From Streptomyces sp. RPA4-2 (lineage in GTDB: Bacteria; Actinomycetota; Actinomycetes; Streptomycetales; Streptomycetaceae), in assembly GCF_012273515.2 (NCBI RefSeq), contig NZ_CP050975.2:992001-1056000 (forward strand): DNA of 64,000 nt. Direction: 5' to 3'. The position numbers and the translations under genes are program-made. Positions 16,557-24,398 of this stretch are shown here, piece after piece (position 1 is the first letter of the stretch; every line of letters begins with the position of its first letter). The notes beneath the pieces were generated by a model that was given only the letters and a program-made list of their open reading frames with translations, did not search any database and was not told where the DNA came from.

Positions 16557-16943
16557 TCGCGCCTCCGTCCGTGCAGCGGGCCGGTTCCGAGGGGTCGTGC
16601 GCGCCGGAGACGTCCACCATGTCGCCGCGCGGGCGCGCCGGTTCCCTCAGCCCGGCGTGGTTGCCGAGCCGCAGCGGCCTGTCCACCTCGGGGACCCGCC
16701 GGAGGACGTCCCGCCCCGCCGTACTTACCGACCGCGTCGAACCCGAACCGGGCCACAGGTCCACCGCGACGCGCGGGCCCCGCCCCGAATCCGTCGTCCC
16801 TCTCCCGCCCTTCTCGCCGGCTCGGGTGAAGGAGAGCCGACTCTACACATAAAGAAGAAATAAGCGCACAATAGGTACAAACGGCTCTTACCGCACACCA
16901 CACCAGAAGCGGTCAGGCCTGCCGAGATCGAAGGAGTCGACTC
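16557..16943. other. Intergenic region with AT-rich promoter zone
   Basis: 387 bases between divergent genes. Bases 16840-16892 are unusually AT-rich (ACACATAAAGAAGAAATAAG onward), which marks the likely promoter of the SPW gene at 16944; the exact hexamers are unclear. No gene is convincing here. Confidence 0.5.
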
Positions 16944-17384
16944 ATGGCCAACGTCTCGCACCCCAGAAACGACATCACGACCCACCCGGACGCCTCCGAA
17001 ATGCGGGACCGGTACGCCCGAGTGATGGGCGGCCGCGATGTGGCGCTCGTCGACGGACCCGTGTTCCTGCTCGGTCTGTACTGCGCCGTGTCCCCTTGGA
17101 TCCTCCACTACACGACGAGTCAGCCCGCCCTCATGACCCACAACCTCGTCATGGGTATCGCGATCGCCGTGCTGGCACTCGGATTCACCGTCACGCCTGA
17201 GAGGATGTACGGCCTGAGCTGGGCCATCTGCGCGATGGGCGTGTGGATGATCATCTCGCCGTGGGTGGTCGGCACCAGCCCGGACACCGGCGTGGTGCTC
17301 AACAACATCATCATCGGCGCGCTGGCCGTGGTGCTGGGGGCGGTGTGCGCGTTCACCGCGACGAAGAGCACTTCCCGGACGTAG
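16944..17384 (+). CDS. SPW repeat membrane protein
   Basis: A 146-residue integral membrane protein with two SPW repeat units, SPWILHY near residue 51 and SPWVVGTSPD near residue 108. Four hydrophobic helices are visible. The ATG follows AAGGAGTCGACTC, a good ribosome site. SPW proteins are common in actinobacteria and of unknown function, often seen near stress genes. An AT-rich promoter zone precedes it and a strong hairpin follows, so it is probably a single-gene transcript. Confidence 0.9.
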   Translation: MANVSHPRNDITTHPDASEMRDRYARVMGGRDVALVDGPVFLLGLYCAVSPWILHYTTSQPALMTHNLVMGIAIAVLALGFTVTPERMYGLSWAICAMGVWMIISPWVVGTSPDTGVVLNNIIIGALAVVLGAVCAFTATKSTSRT

Positions 17385-17442
17385 GCCCGGCCGTCGCTCC
17401 CGGACACCGACGCGTTCGCGGGAAAGGAAGCGGACGGCAGCC

Positions 17443-17475
17443 TGAGGCCGGTCCCGCCCGTGCGGGCCGGCCTCA
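17443..17475. terminator. Strong bidirectional hairpin
   Basis: TGAGGCCGG (17443-17451) pairs with CCGGCCTCA (17467-17475), and an inner CCCGC/GCGGG pair extends the stem with one bulged T and a four-base loop. It lies between the SPW gene and the converging gene at 17521. Confidence 0.75.
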
Positions 17476-17520
17476 CCGCGCGCCGCCGTGAACCGCCCGC
17501 GACCATCGCCCGGCTCGGCG

Positions 17521-18153
17521 TCAGAGTCCCGTGCCGAGTGACCATCTCGGGGCACTTCCCGCGAGACGGCAGGTGAGGAAGTACAGCGGAATCGGGGGTG
17601 TGTAGGGCGACTCGCCCTCGGGACGGTGGATCAGACGCGGTCGGCCGGAGCGCGCGCGCCGCAGGACCCGCGTCCAGGACGGGTCGGCCAGCCGGGCGCC
17701 GATCACGTAGCGCGTGGAGGACGGCCAGGTGACACCCAGGTGGGATCCGGACGGGACGATCCACCACCACCGCTCGTCGTCGGCGAAGACGCAGCCGACA
17801 CGGGGCAGGCAGTCCATGATCCGTTCACCGTGTTCCCGGGAGGTGCCCACGGCGTCGCACCCCAGGCTCGGGGACAGTTCGGCGGGTATCACCAGGCGTG
17901 ACGGGTGCTCGGGCGACGGCGCCGCGGGCGGTTGCGTGCGCGGTTCGGGGACGAAGGCGTGCCCCCGCGGGTCTGCGGACGGGGTATGCGCACGGGGGCC
18001 GAGGGCGGTGCCGCACTCGCGTGGGCCGAGGGCGCCGAACTCGCGGGGATCGAGGGTGGCGCCGAACTCGTGCGGATCGACGGCGGTGACGTGGTCGCGG
18101 GGGTCGCGGGCCGAGGTGTGTTCACACAGGTCGGGAGTGTGCTGTCGTTCCAT
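17521..18153 (-). CDS. Unknown protein with degenerate N-terminal repeats
   Basis: A 210-residue protein of no recognised family. The first 75 residues hold degenerate repeats around DPREFG/LGPRECG, encoded by uneven DNA repeats of about 24-30 bases (17990-18115). The C-terminal 130 residues look like a folded domain with DERWWWIVPSGSHLGVTWPSSTRYVIGARL. The ATG at 18153 overlaps the end of the HATPase gene by 32 bases, so the two form an operon. The pairing with an anti-sigma-type ATPase suggests a regulatory partner, but this is inference. Confidence 0.7.
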   Translation of the reverse strand: MERQHTPDLCEHTSARDPRDHVTAVDPHEFGATLDPREFGALGPRECGTALGPRAHTPSADPRGHAFVPEPRTQPPAAPSPEHPSRLVIPAELSPSLGCDAVGTSREHGERIMDCLPRVGCVFADDERWWWIVPSGSHLGVTWPSSTRYVIGARLADPSWTRVLRRARSGRPRLIHRPEGESPYTPPIPLYFLTCRLAGSAPRWSLGTGL

Positions 18154-18682
18154 CAGACGGAGATCCTTCGGCCGAGTGGGGGATGGGCCGGGCGTTATTA
18201 GTGGTCGGCGGACGGCTGATCGAGGCAGGACTGCCGCTCCGCGACGGCAGGACGGCCCAGACGATGCGGCCGGACCCGTCGGCGGTGTCCCTGACGCCCC
18301 AGTCGCTGCTCAGGGCGCTGACCAGCTGGAGTCCGCGACCGCGCTGGTCCTCTGGTCCCGGCTGACGCGGCGCCGGGAGGGTCCAGCCACGGTGCTGGTC
18401 CTCGACCTCGATGTGGAGCGGACCCCGGGCGATATGGAGTCTGCACACGATCCACTCGCTCGCCGTGTGCGTCAGAGCGTTGGTGACGAGTTCGGAGGTG
18501 ATGAGGACAGCGTTGTCATGCGTCTCAGGATCGATGTCCCACTCACTCAGAAGGTCACCCACATGTCTTCGGGCCACACCTACTGACGCGGGGGCCGCGC
18601 GCAGGGCGAACACTCCGGCCCGGTGGGGGTATTCGTCCCCCGGCAGTCGGTCCAAAGGCTGGGGGAGGGAGGGCGGGGTCAT
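18122..18682 (-). CDS. Anti-sigma-type HATPase (serine kinase-like ATP-binding protein)
   Basis: A 186-residue protein with a GHKL ATPase domain of the RsbW/SpoIIAB type (about residues 30-145). The N box is LITSELVTNALTHT, the G1 region is HIEVEDQHRGW and the G2 region GRGLQLVSALSSDWG. Streptomyces carry dozens of these, acting on anti-sigma-factor antagonists or signalling. The ATG at 18682 has a modest AAGGCG upstream. It is preceded by a long leader with stacked inverted repeats and is co-transcribed with the unknown gene that overlaps its 3' end. Confidence 0.88.
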   Translation of the reverse strand: MTPPSLPQPLDRLPGDEYPHRAGVFALRAAPASVGVARRHVGDLLSEWDIDPETHDNAVLITSELVTNALTHTASEWIVCRLHIARGPLHIEVEDQHRGWTLPAPRQPGPEDQRGRGLQLVSALSSDWGVRDTADGSGRIVWAVLPSRSGSPASISRPPTTNNARPIPHSAEGSPSDGTTAHSRPV

Positions 18683-19135
18683 CGCCGTTCGCCTTTCGTC
18701 TGCCTGCACCACAGGCGGTGCCAGTGCCGCTCCGGAGGCCCGGTGCCGCCACGAGATGCGTCCATCTCGTCGCGCAAGGCGTCGTGCCACAGCCCCGTCT
18801 CCCCCAACTGGGCTGTGTGGCCTCTCCCTTGACCGTTCCAAGGACGACAGGACCACTGTCGCAGCTGCCGACAGCACCCCGCAACCGACAAGCTGAAATT
18901 TGCAGAGTGCCAGGTGCACGCTTCCCTCGTCGACGGATGACCGTGCCGGCCGCGCCCTCGAAGCCCGCTGTCAGGGGGTAAGGCGTGTCCCCTTGAATCC
19001 GACTGGGGTGGCGCGCCGCCCCGGACAGCGCCCGTCGGTCCGGCGCCACCTACCTAAGACACCTGGGCGGCGCTCCAGCCACCCGACGGCTCCGCGTCCG
19101 TGGCTCCCGGCCGGCGGGAACCGCGGCGGCGGCCC
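18683..19135. other. Intergenic region with three stacked inverted repeats
   Basis: 453 bases between two minus-strand genes. Three small dyads follow each other: CACAGCCC/GGGCTGTG (18788-18817), CCTTG/CAAGG (18827-18843) and CGACAG/CTGTCG (18845-18861). An AT-rich spot (GCTGAAATTTGCAGAG) lies at about 18892-18907. Together they could be a promoter and a structured leader for the HATPase gene. No gene is convincing. Confidence 0.45.
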
Positions 19136-20920
19136 TCACGCGTCTGCCGTCGAGTCCAGCAGGGCCGCGCACTCCGCCGCGAGGGCCGCCATCCCGTAGG
19201 CCCGTGCCACGCGCAGCGCCTCCCGCAGGAGCCGGGAGGCGTGGGCGGCGGTGCCGGGGCGGCCCGTCCTGCGCAACGCGCGGGCGCGGGCCAGTCGCAG
19301 ACGGGCCAGTTGGGGCTGGGAGGAGCGCACCGGCTCGGCTGCCACGTGGAATTCGGCGAGCGCGGTGTCCGGCTCCCCCGCGGCCAGCGCGAGCAGCCCA
19401 CGGGCCCGAGCGGTCGGGCCGACCAGCACGGTGGGCCAGCCCGCGAGGGCGATCTCCTCCCCGTCGTGGGCGGCCAGACGGTCGCGCAGTCCCGGCACGA
19501 CCTCGCGCAGTTCGGTCTCGAATCCGCCCCGCGCGTCGAGTGCGGCGCTCACCTCGGCGAGCAGGACCAGCGTGGGCACCGCCCACCCGGAGGGCGGGAA
19601 CCGGGTGAAGTCGGCGGTGTCGTGCGCGAATCCCACGAGCCGGTCCGCCCCTTCGGCGTACTGGCCCGTCTCGCACAGCGCGAGCGCCAGACCGGCCCGC
19701 CAGACCGGGAAGTAGCCGTGCCGCTCGACGGTGTCGGCCAGACCCGAGGCGAACAGGTCCGCCATCCGGCCCTGTTCCCGCAGCAGCCAGTAGGCCTGTC
19801 CGAGGCGGGTCTGCTCAAGGTTGTCGGCGGGGACGGCCAGATCGGCGGATAATCGCTCGACGAACGTCACCGACTCGCCGAAGATCCAGGCCGCCGCCTG
19901 CTCGAACCGGCCGTGCCAGAGGTCGAGCAGGGCGTCCAGGGTCCGCTGCTGCCAGACGGCGAGGACACTGCGGGTGTCGGCGGCGTGCTTGCGGTACTGG
20001 TTCGCCGTGGCCAGCGCGCTGTAGACCTTGCCGACACGCAGCTGGTCGATGGCGAGCGCCATCAGTGCCTCACCGCGGAAGTACGCGGAGTCGTGCCCCG
20101 CCGCCGCGTCACGCAGCCGTTCGGAGAGCAACAGGGACTCGGCGGTGGGGACGAAGTCGTACAGGCCCCAACGGCATTCGGTGAGCACCTCGCAGCGCAC
20201 CTCGTCGTCCTTGCCGTCCACGGCCAGCCGACGCAGCGTGCCACGCGCCAGCCGCGCTCCCTGCTCAGGCCCCGCCCGGCCCGCCGCGGTGTCCTCACTG
20301 ACGGCCATGGCCAGCTTCTTCGCCAGGTGCGCGTTGAGCCGCAGACGCAGTCCGGCGGCCTCCACTCCCCCGTTCTGCCCCAGCGCGGCCAGACTCTCCC
20401 TGATCCATTGCAGTAGTTCGTGGTCGACCTGTCCGGGATCCGACCAACGGCGGGCCATCCTGATCACGGCCTCCGCCTGGGCCGACGGATCGCCGTCTGC
20501 GCGCGCGTACGCCGCCCGATAGAGACGCTCCGCCTCCCGCATGTCCCCGGTGGCATGGCTGAGGTCGCCGCGCCTGAGCAGCCGGTCGAACTCGTCGCGC
20601 CGCCGGGCGCCGTCCGAACCGTCCTGACCCGGCGACGACTTCACCAGCTTTCCGGTCCGCTCCCGCGGACCGGCGCCGACCGTCTTCGAGATGCGCTCGA
20701 AGGAGGGATCGGGAACCAGGGCGAGCAGCGCGCCCCTGGCGTCCAGCCGCTCGTCGCAGAGCTGCGCGAGTTCGCTGGTCACACGCCGCTGGCCCGTCTC
20801 GATCCGGCTCAGGAAACTGCGGCTGCAGTGCACCTCTTCGGCCAGTTCGCCCAACGACTTCCCGGCCGCCGTCCGACGCCGGCGCAGTTCCGCGCCGAAC
20901 GCGTTCTCTTCGATCGTCAT
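19136..20920 (-). CDS. XRE-family regulator with long TPR-like C-terminus
   Basis: A 594-residue regulator. Residues about 8-64 are an XRE/Cro helix-turn-helix (ELRRRRTAAGKSLGELAEEVHCSRSFLSRIETGQRRV). The rest is a long alpha-helical region rich in Ala, Leu and Arg with TPR-like repetition, as in peptide-sensing or NsdA-like Streptomyces regulators. The ATG at 20920 is directly behind GGAGGG, too close for ideal use, so a leaderless or weakly translated mRNA is possible. It is divergent from the Hsp70-like gene, and a perfect palindrome in the shared gap is a likely binding site for it. Confidence 0.88.
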   Translation of the reverse strand: MTIEENAFGAELRRRRTAAGKSLGELAEEVHCSRSFLSRIETGQRRVTSELAQLCDERLDARGALLALVPDPSFERISKTVGAGPRERTGKLVKSSPGQDGSDGARRRDEFDRLLRRGDLSHATGDMREAERLYRAAYARADGDPSAQAEAVIRMARRWSDPGQVDHELLQWIRESLAALGQNGGVEAAGLRLRLNAHLAKKLAMAVSEDTAAGRAGPEQGARLARGTLRRLAVDGKDDEVRCEVLTECRWGLYDFVPTAESLLLSERLRDAAAGHDSAYFRGEALMALAIDQLRVGKVYSALATANQYRKHAADTRSVLAVWQQRTLDALLDLWHGRFEQAAAWIFGESVTFVERLSADLAVPADNLEQTRLGQAYWLLREQGRMADLFASGLADTVERHGYFPVWRAGLALALCETGQYAEGADRLVGFAHDTADFTRFPPSGWAVPTLVLLAEVSAALDARGGFETELREVVPGLRDRLAAHDGEEIALAGWPTVLVGPTARARGLLALAAGEPDTALAEFHVAAEPVRSSQPQLARLRLARARALRRTGRPGTAAHASRLLREALRVARAYGMAALAAECAALLDSTADA

Positions 20921-20946
20921 CCCTCCAACGGCTCGCGCCCTGGCAC

Positions 20947-20972
20947 CTGTTGCCAGAAATCGTTGGCAACAG
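20947..20972. promoter_or_regulatory. Perfect palindromic operator candidate
   Basis: CTGTTGCCA (20947-20955) and TGGCAACAG (20964-20972) are perfect inverted 9-base arms with an eight-base AT-rich spacer. It lies 27 bases upstream of the XRE gene and about 100 bases upstream of the Hsp70-like gene, in the divergent control region. Confidence 0.65.
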
Positions 20973-21069
20973 CCGACCGCTCCGCGTTGGCGCGGAAACC
21001 CACCAGTCTGTGTGTGAGCGAGCTTACAGGGAGCAAGCGCGCGGACACCGGCAGACAGGAGCCTCGGGC

Positions 21070-22863
21070 ATGGGTGCGGACGGTCCCAAAGTGGTGGCGG
21101 CGGTCGACTTCGGCACCCATGGCACCGGCTTCGCCTGGGCGGTGAGGACTCCGCCGAACGATGATCCGCGCACCAGGAGGGTGCAGTTCTTCACGCGCTT
21201 CCCCGGCCGCCAGCTGGACTACCCGAAGAACCTGACCGCGATCCTGCTGTCCGCCGGGGGCGGGACGGTCGCCTGGGGCCACCGGGCCCACGGCCTGTGG
21301 GCCGAGGCCCTCGCCAAGGGGGAGGCCGACGGGCTCGGCTACGCCTACGCCTTCAAGACGGCGTGGAAGAGCGGCGGCACGATGTCGGGCATGCCGACGG
21401 TGGGTGGTTTCGTCGACCTCGGCGACCGGGGCCGGGTCCGGGAACTGACCACCGCGTACCTCAAGGAGATCCGCGAGCTGGCGATGGCGGAGATCAGGGG
21501 GATGAAGTACACGGAGCGGGAGGTCCGTTGGTGCATCACGGTCCCCGCGATCTGGGACGACGAGGGCAAGGCGGTGATGCGCCGGGCCGCGGTCGACGCG
21601 GGGTTCCCCGACGATCCGGAGCGCCTGTTGCTGGCCATCGAGCCGGAGGCCGCCGCGCTGTACTGCTACTTGCGGATGGCGGACGCGGACGCGGCTCCCT
21701 CCGAGCCTGCCCGGCTGCCCCTGCATCTCGACGGGTTCCGGTTCGTGGTGATCGACTGCGGCGGCGGAACCGTCGACATCACGGCCTATGAGTCGGACAG
21801 CGGGGCCGGACCGTCGATCGCGCTGCGCGAGATCGGCCTCGCCACCGGTGGACATCTCGGCTCCGAGTACGTCAACCAGGCGTTCCGGGACACGACGCTC
21901 GGCGAGCGGTTCGGGCCGGCGGTCCTGAAGCGCATCGAACGGGACCACCCGGGTGAGTTGTTGGGGATGTCCCGGCAGTGGGAGCTCGCCAAGCGCACGG
22001 TCGAGGTCGAGCGGGACGCCTACTCGGTCGCGCACGTGCTGGATCCGGTGCGCATCGAGGTTCCGGCCGTCGTGTGGACCCTCCTCGACGAGCCGGTGCG
22101 GGCGCGGCTGATCCGGGACGCGGGCGGCCTGCCCCGGCAGATCGTCCTCCCGCCGGACGAGGTGGAGGGACTGCTCGACGAGACGGTGGACGGCATCCTG
22201 GACAAGGTCGCGGAGCAGCTGGCCACCATCGCGCGGACCGGAGGGACGGGTCCCGAGCCCGAGACCCTGGTCCTGGTGGGCGGGTTCGCCCGGTCCGAGT
22301 GGCTGCGCGAACGGATGCGCGCCCGCTTCGGCGGGCGCCATCGCGTCCTGGTCCCGCCCGATCCGGCCCTCGCGGTCCTGGAGGGCGCCGTCCACTTCGC
22401 CTACCGGCCGGACGTGTTCGTCTCCCGGCAGGCCAAGTACACCTACGGGTTCGAGACGGCCAAGCCATTCGAGGAGGGTGTGGACTCCACGATGCGCATG
22501 TACCGCGACGACGAGGGCGATGTGCTGTGCGTCGGCCGTTTCGGCATCGCCGTTCGCCGTACGGACGGCGTGCGCGTGAAGGACGCCTATCCCTTCCGCA
22601 TCGCGCCGGTCCGCGAGAAGCAGCTCGAGTTGGATGTACGTCTGTACCGCACGGCCGAGCCCGATCCCCGGTACGTCGACGAGGACGGGTGCGAGGAGAT
22701 CGGCCGGCTGACCGTCGACCTGAGCAGCACGGTCGGCAGGCCGCTGCGAGAGCGCGCCGTGATGCTGCTGTTCTACTTCGGCGCCAGTGAACTCCGGGTC
22801 GAGGTGTTCGACCCGGCCACCGAGGAGACCAGTCGGGTCTCCGTCGACTTCGACCGGATGTAG
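21070..22863 (+). CDS. Hsp70-like ATPase of the HSPA12 type
   Basis: A 597-residue actin/Hsp70-fold ATPase. Phosphate-1 loop: VVAAVDFGTHGTGFAWAV at residue 8. Phosphate-2 loop: VVIDCGGGTVDITAYE near residue 228. Adenosine loop: LVLVGGFARSEWLRERM near residue 402. The sequence is closer in pattern to eukaryotic HSPA12 than to DnaK, lacks the canonical IGIDLGTT and the usual DnaK substrate-binding half, and has its own C-terminal beta-rich tail of about 150 residues. The ATG at 21070 follows AGGAGC. It is followed at once by a coiled-coil gene and is divergent from an XRE regulator, so the three look like one unit. A chaperone or signal-gated switch role is inference. Confidence 0.9.
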   Translation: MGADGPKVVAAVDFGTHGTGFAWAVRTPPNDDPRTRRVQFFTRFPGRQLDYPKNLTAILLSAGGGTVAWGHRAHGLWAEALAKGEADGLGYAYAFKTAWKSGGTMSGMPTVGGFVDLGDRGRVRELTTAYLKEIRELAMAEIRGMKYTEREVRWCITVPAIWDDEGKAVMRRAAVDAGFPDDPERLLLAIEPEAAALYCYLRMADADAAPSEPARLPLHLDGFRFVVIDCGGGTVDITAYESDSGAGPSIALREIGLATGGHLGSEYVNQAFRDTTLGERFGPAVLKRIERDHPGELLGMSRQWELAKRTVEVERDAYSVAHVLDPVRIEVPAVVWTLLDEPVRARLIRDAGGLPRQIVLPPDEVEGLLDETVDGILDKVAEQLATIARTGGTGPEPETLVLVGGFARSEWLRERMRARFGGRHRVLVPPDPALAVLEGAVHFAYRPDVFVSRQAKYTYGFETAKPFEEGVDSTMRMYRDDEGDVLCVGRFGIAVRRTDGVRVKDAYPFRIAPVREKQLELDVRLYRTAEPDPRYVDEDGCEEIGRLTVDLSSTVGRPLRERAVMLLFYFGASELRVEVFDPATEETSRVSVDFDRM

Positions 22864-22892
22864 CCATGGCCGGACACCCCGAGGGAGGAATC

Positions 22893-23891
22893 GTGTTCTT
22901 CAACCGCCACAAGGCCGAACCCCCACAGGACGCCGGGGGCGGGTCCGGCGAACGCCCCTCCGTCGGCGGCCCGCGCCTCGTGGAGGAGGAGACGGCCTTC
23001 CTGATCCCGCAGTCCGAGTGGAAGCAACTGGCCGTCAGGCTGGACGGCCTGGAGGCGCTGGAGGCGCGGGTCCGGAAACTGGAGGCGGACGCGGACGCGC
23101 GGTGGGCCGCGCCGCGTTCGCGGACACGGTCCGAGAGGGGCGAGTGGGCCGACCGGGTGGAGCGCCGGATGCGGGGCTTCGACACCAGGCTGCGGGACAC
23201 GCTCGCCGGAATCGGCCCGCTCGGTGACCGGCTCACGGAGCTGACCGTGCGTCATGAGCACATGGGCGAGCGGACTCTGGCGCTGGAGAGCACCGTCGCC
23301 GACACCCGCCGTCTCCTCGACGAGTTGGGTGAGGTGCTGGACCTGGTGCGCGTGGCCCAGGTGGAGGAGCGCACCGACCTCACCCGGGAGGACTTCCTCG
23401 TCCACTACGACCTCGCCGGACGGCTCAAGGCGCTGTACACGCAGCGCATGCCAGATCTGATCCAGCCCCGGCTGACGGCGGAGCGGCCCCGTGATGTCGT
23501 GCGCCGTCAGGCCGAGTTGATCCGCCGGCTGTGCCTGGCGCTCTTCGGCCCGGAGGAACACGACGGGGTCGGGGACCCCGACCTCGACGAGCTGGCCCGC
23601 ATCACCACCGACGCCGGGCGGGTGGGGCTCGACCAGCAGCACCAGAGGCTGTTGGAGCGGGTGGGCGCGGAGGCCTCGAACCTGTCCCGGGCCATGAACG
23701 AGAGCGGCTATGCGAGCCGTTTCGACTTCTCGGTGGAGCCCGGCATCGCGGCGGACCCCCGGGAGCACGCTCTCTGGCTCTCCTGCGAGGCGGGCCGCCC
23801 CGTCGCCTTCGTGGTGTGTCCGGGCTACCGGGCGGCGGACCGGCGGCTCCTGGAACCGTTCGTCTTCACCGAGTCCGGCGGGGAGGGCTGA
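22893..23891 (+). CDS. Coiled-coil partner protein of the Hsp70-like ATPase
   Basis: A 332-residue protein of unknown family. Residues about 35-160 are heptad-rich coiled coil (LDGLEALEARVRKLEADAD, LEARV, LGDRLTELTV, LDELGEVLDLVRV). The second half is a globular helical domain starting EDFLVHYDLAGRLKALYTQRMPDLI and ending in a beta-rich AFVVCPGYRAADRRLLEPFVF. The GTG at 22893 is chosen for GGAGG just upstream; an ATG at 22866 lies two bases after the Hsp70-like stop but has no ribosome site. A long coiled coil followed by a small domain is the layout of GrpE-type exchange factors, so this may be the nucleotide-exchange or client-adaptor partner; no sequence match to GrpE is claimed. Confidence 0.8.
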   Translation: MFFNRHKAEPPQDAGGGSGERPSVGGPRLVEEETAFLIPQSEWKQLAVRLDGLEALEARVRKLEADADARWAAPRSRTRSERGEWADRVERRMRGFDTRLRDTLAGIGPLGDRLTELTVRHEHMGERTLALESTVADTRRLLDELGEVLDLVRVAQVEERTDLTREDFLVHYDLAGRLKALYTQRMPDLIQPRLTAERPRDVVRRQAELIRRLCLALFGPEEHDGVGDPDLDELARITTDAGRVGLDQQHQRLLERVGAEASNLSRAMNESGYASRFDFSVEPGIAADPREHALWLSCEAGRPVAFVVCPGYRAADRRLLEPFVFTESGGEG

Positions 23892-24398
23892 GGGCCGTGC
23901 GGGAACCCTTCGGCTCGCCGGAACATCGGTCAGTTGTCCACGAGTTGACATCCGCCAGGCGCTCCCTCGCGGGGATCGGCGCCCGGATGACGTCCTGTGC
24001 GACCGGGGTTCGGACCCGGCACAGGAAGGTTTCGGTCCGGGGCGCGCGGGGGGCGCTCCGGCCCGGAAGCCCGTACGCGCGCGGGTGGGCCGGCCGGTCG
24101 GCGACGTGCCGGTCACCGGCCGTGACCCGCTCGCGCGGCGGCGGGTGACGCACGGCCTCCGGACGCGTGCGGCCGTGGACAGAACCCGCGGCGGGCCGCG
24201 CCGGAGGCCGGCACGGACCACCGGGCCCGAGGGGGACGGGGGAAGGAGGGGGAGCGGAGTGCCCGATGTACGTCCGACGAGGGAAGGTCGGACCTGCGGT
24301 GACGGGCCGCGGCCATCGGCTCCGCTCCCCCTCCGGCATGCGCGGACCCGGCCCGATATTCACTCGCCGGGGCCGCCCGGCTCGCCCACACTGTCGCC
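23892..24398. other. Intergenic region, 507 bases
   Basis: Frames on both strands are open only because of high GC; codon patterns and ribosome sites do not support a gene. A TTGACA occurs at 23945 without a matching -10. Next to the following gene, CACACT is followed by six bases and then GTG, so that gene may be leaderless. Confidence 0.45.
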
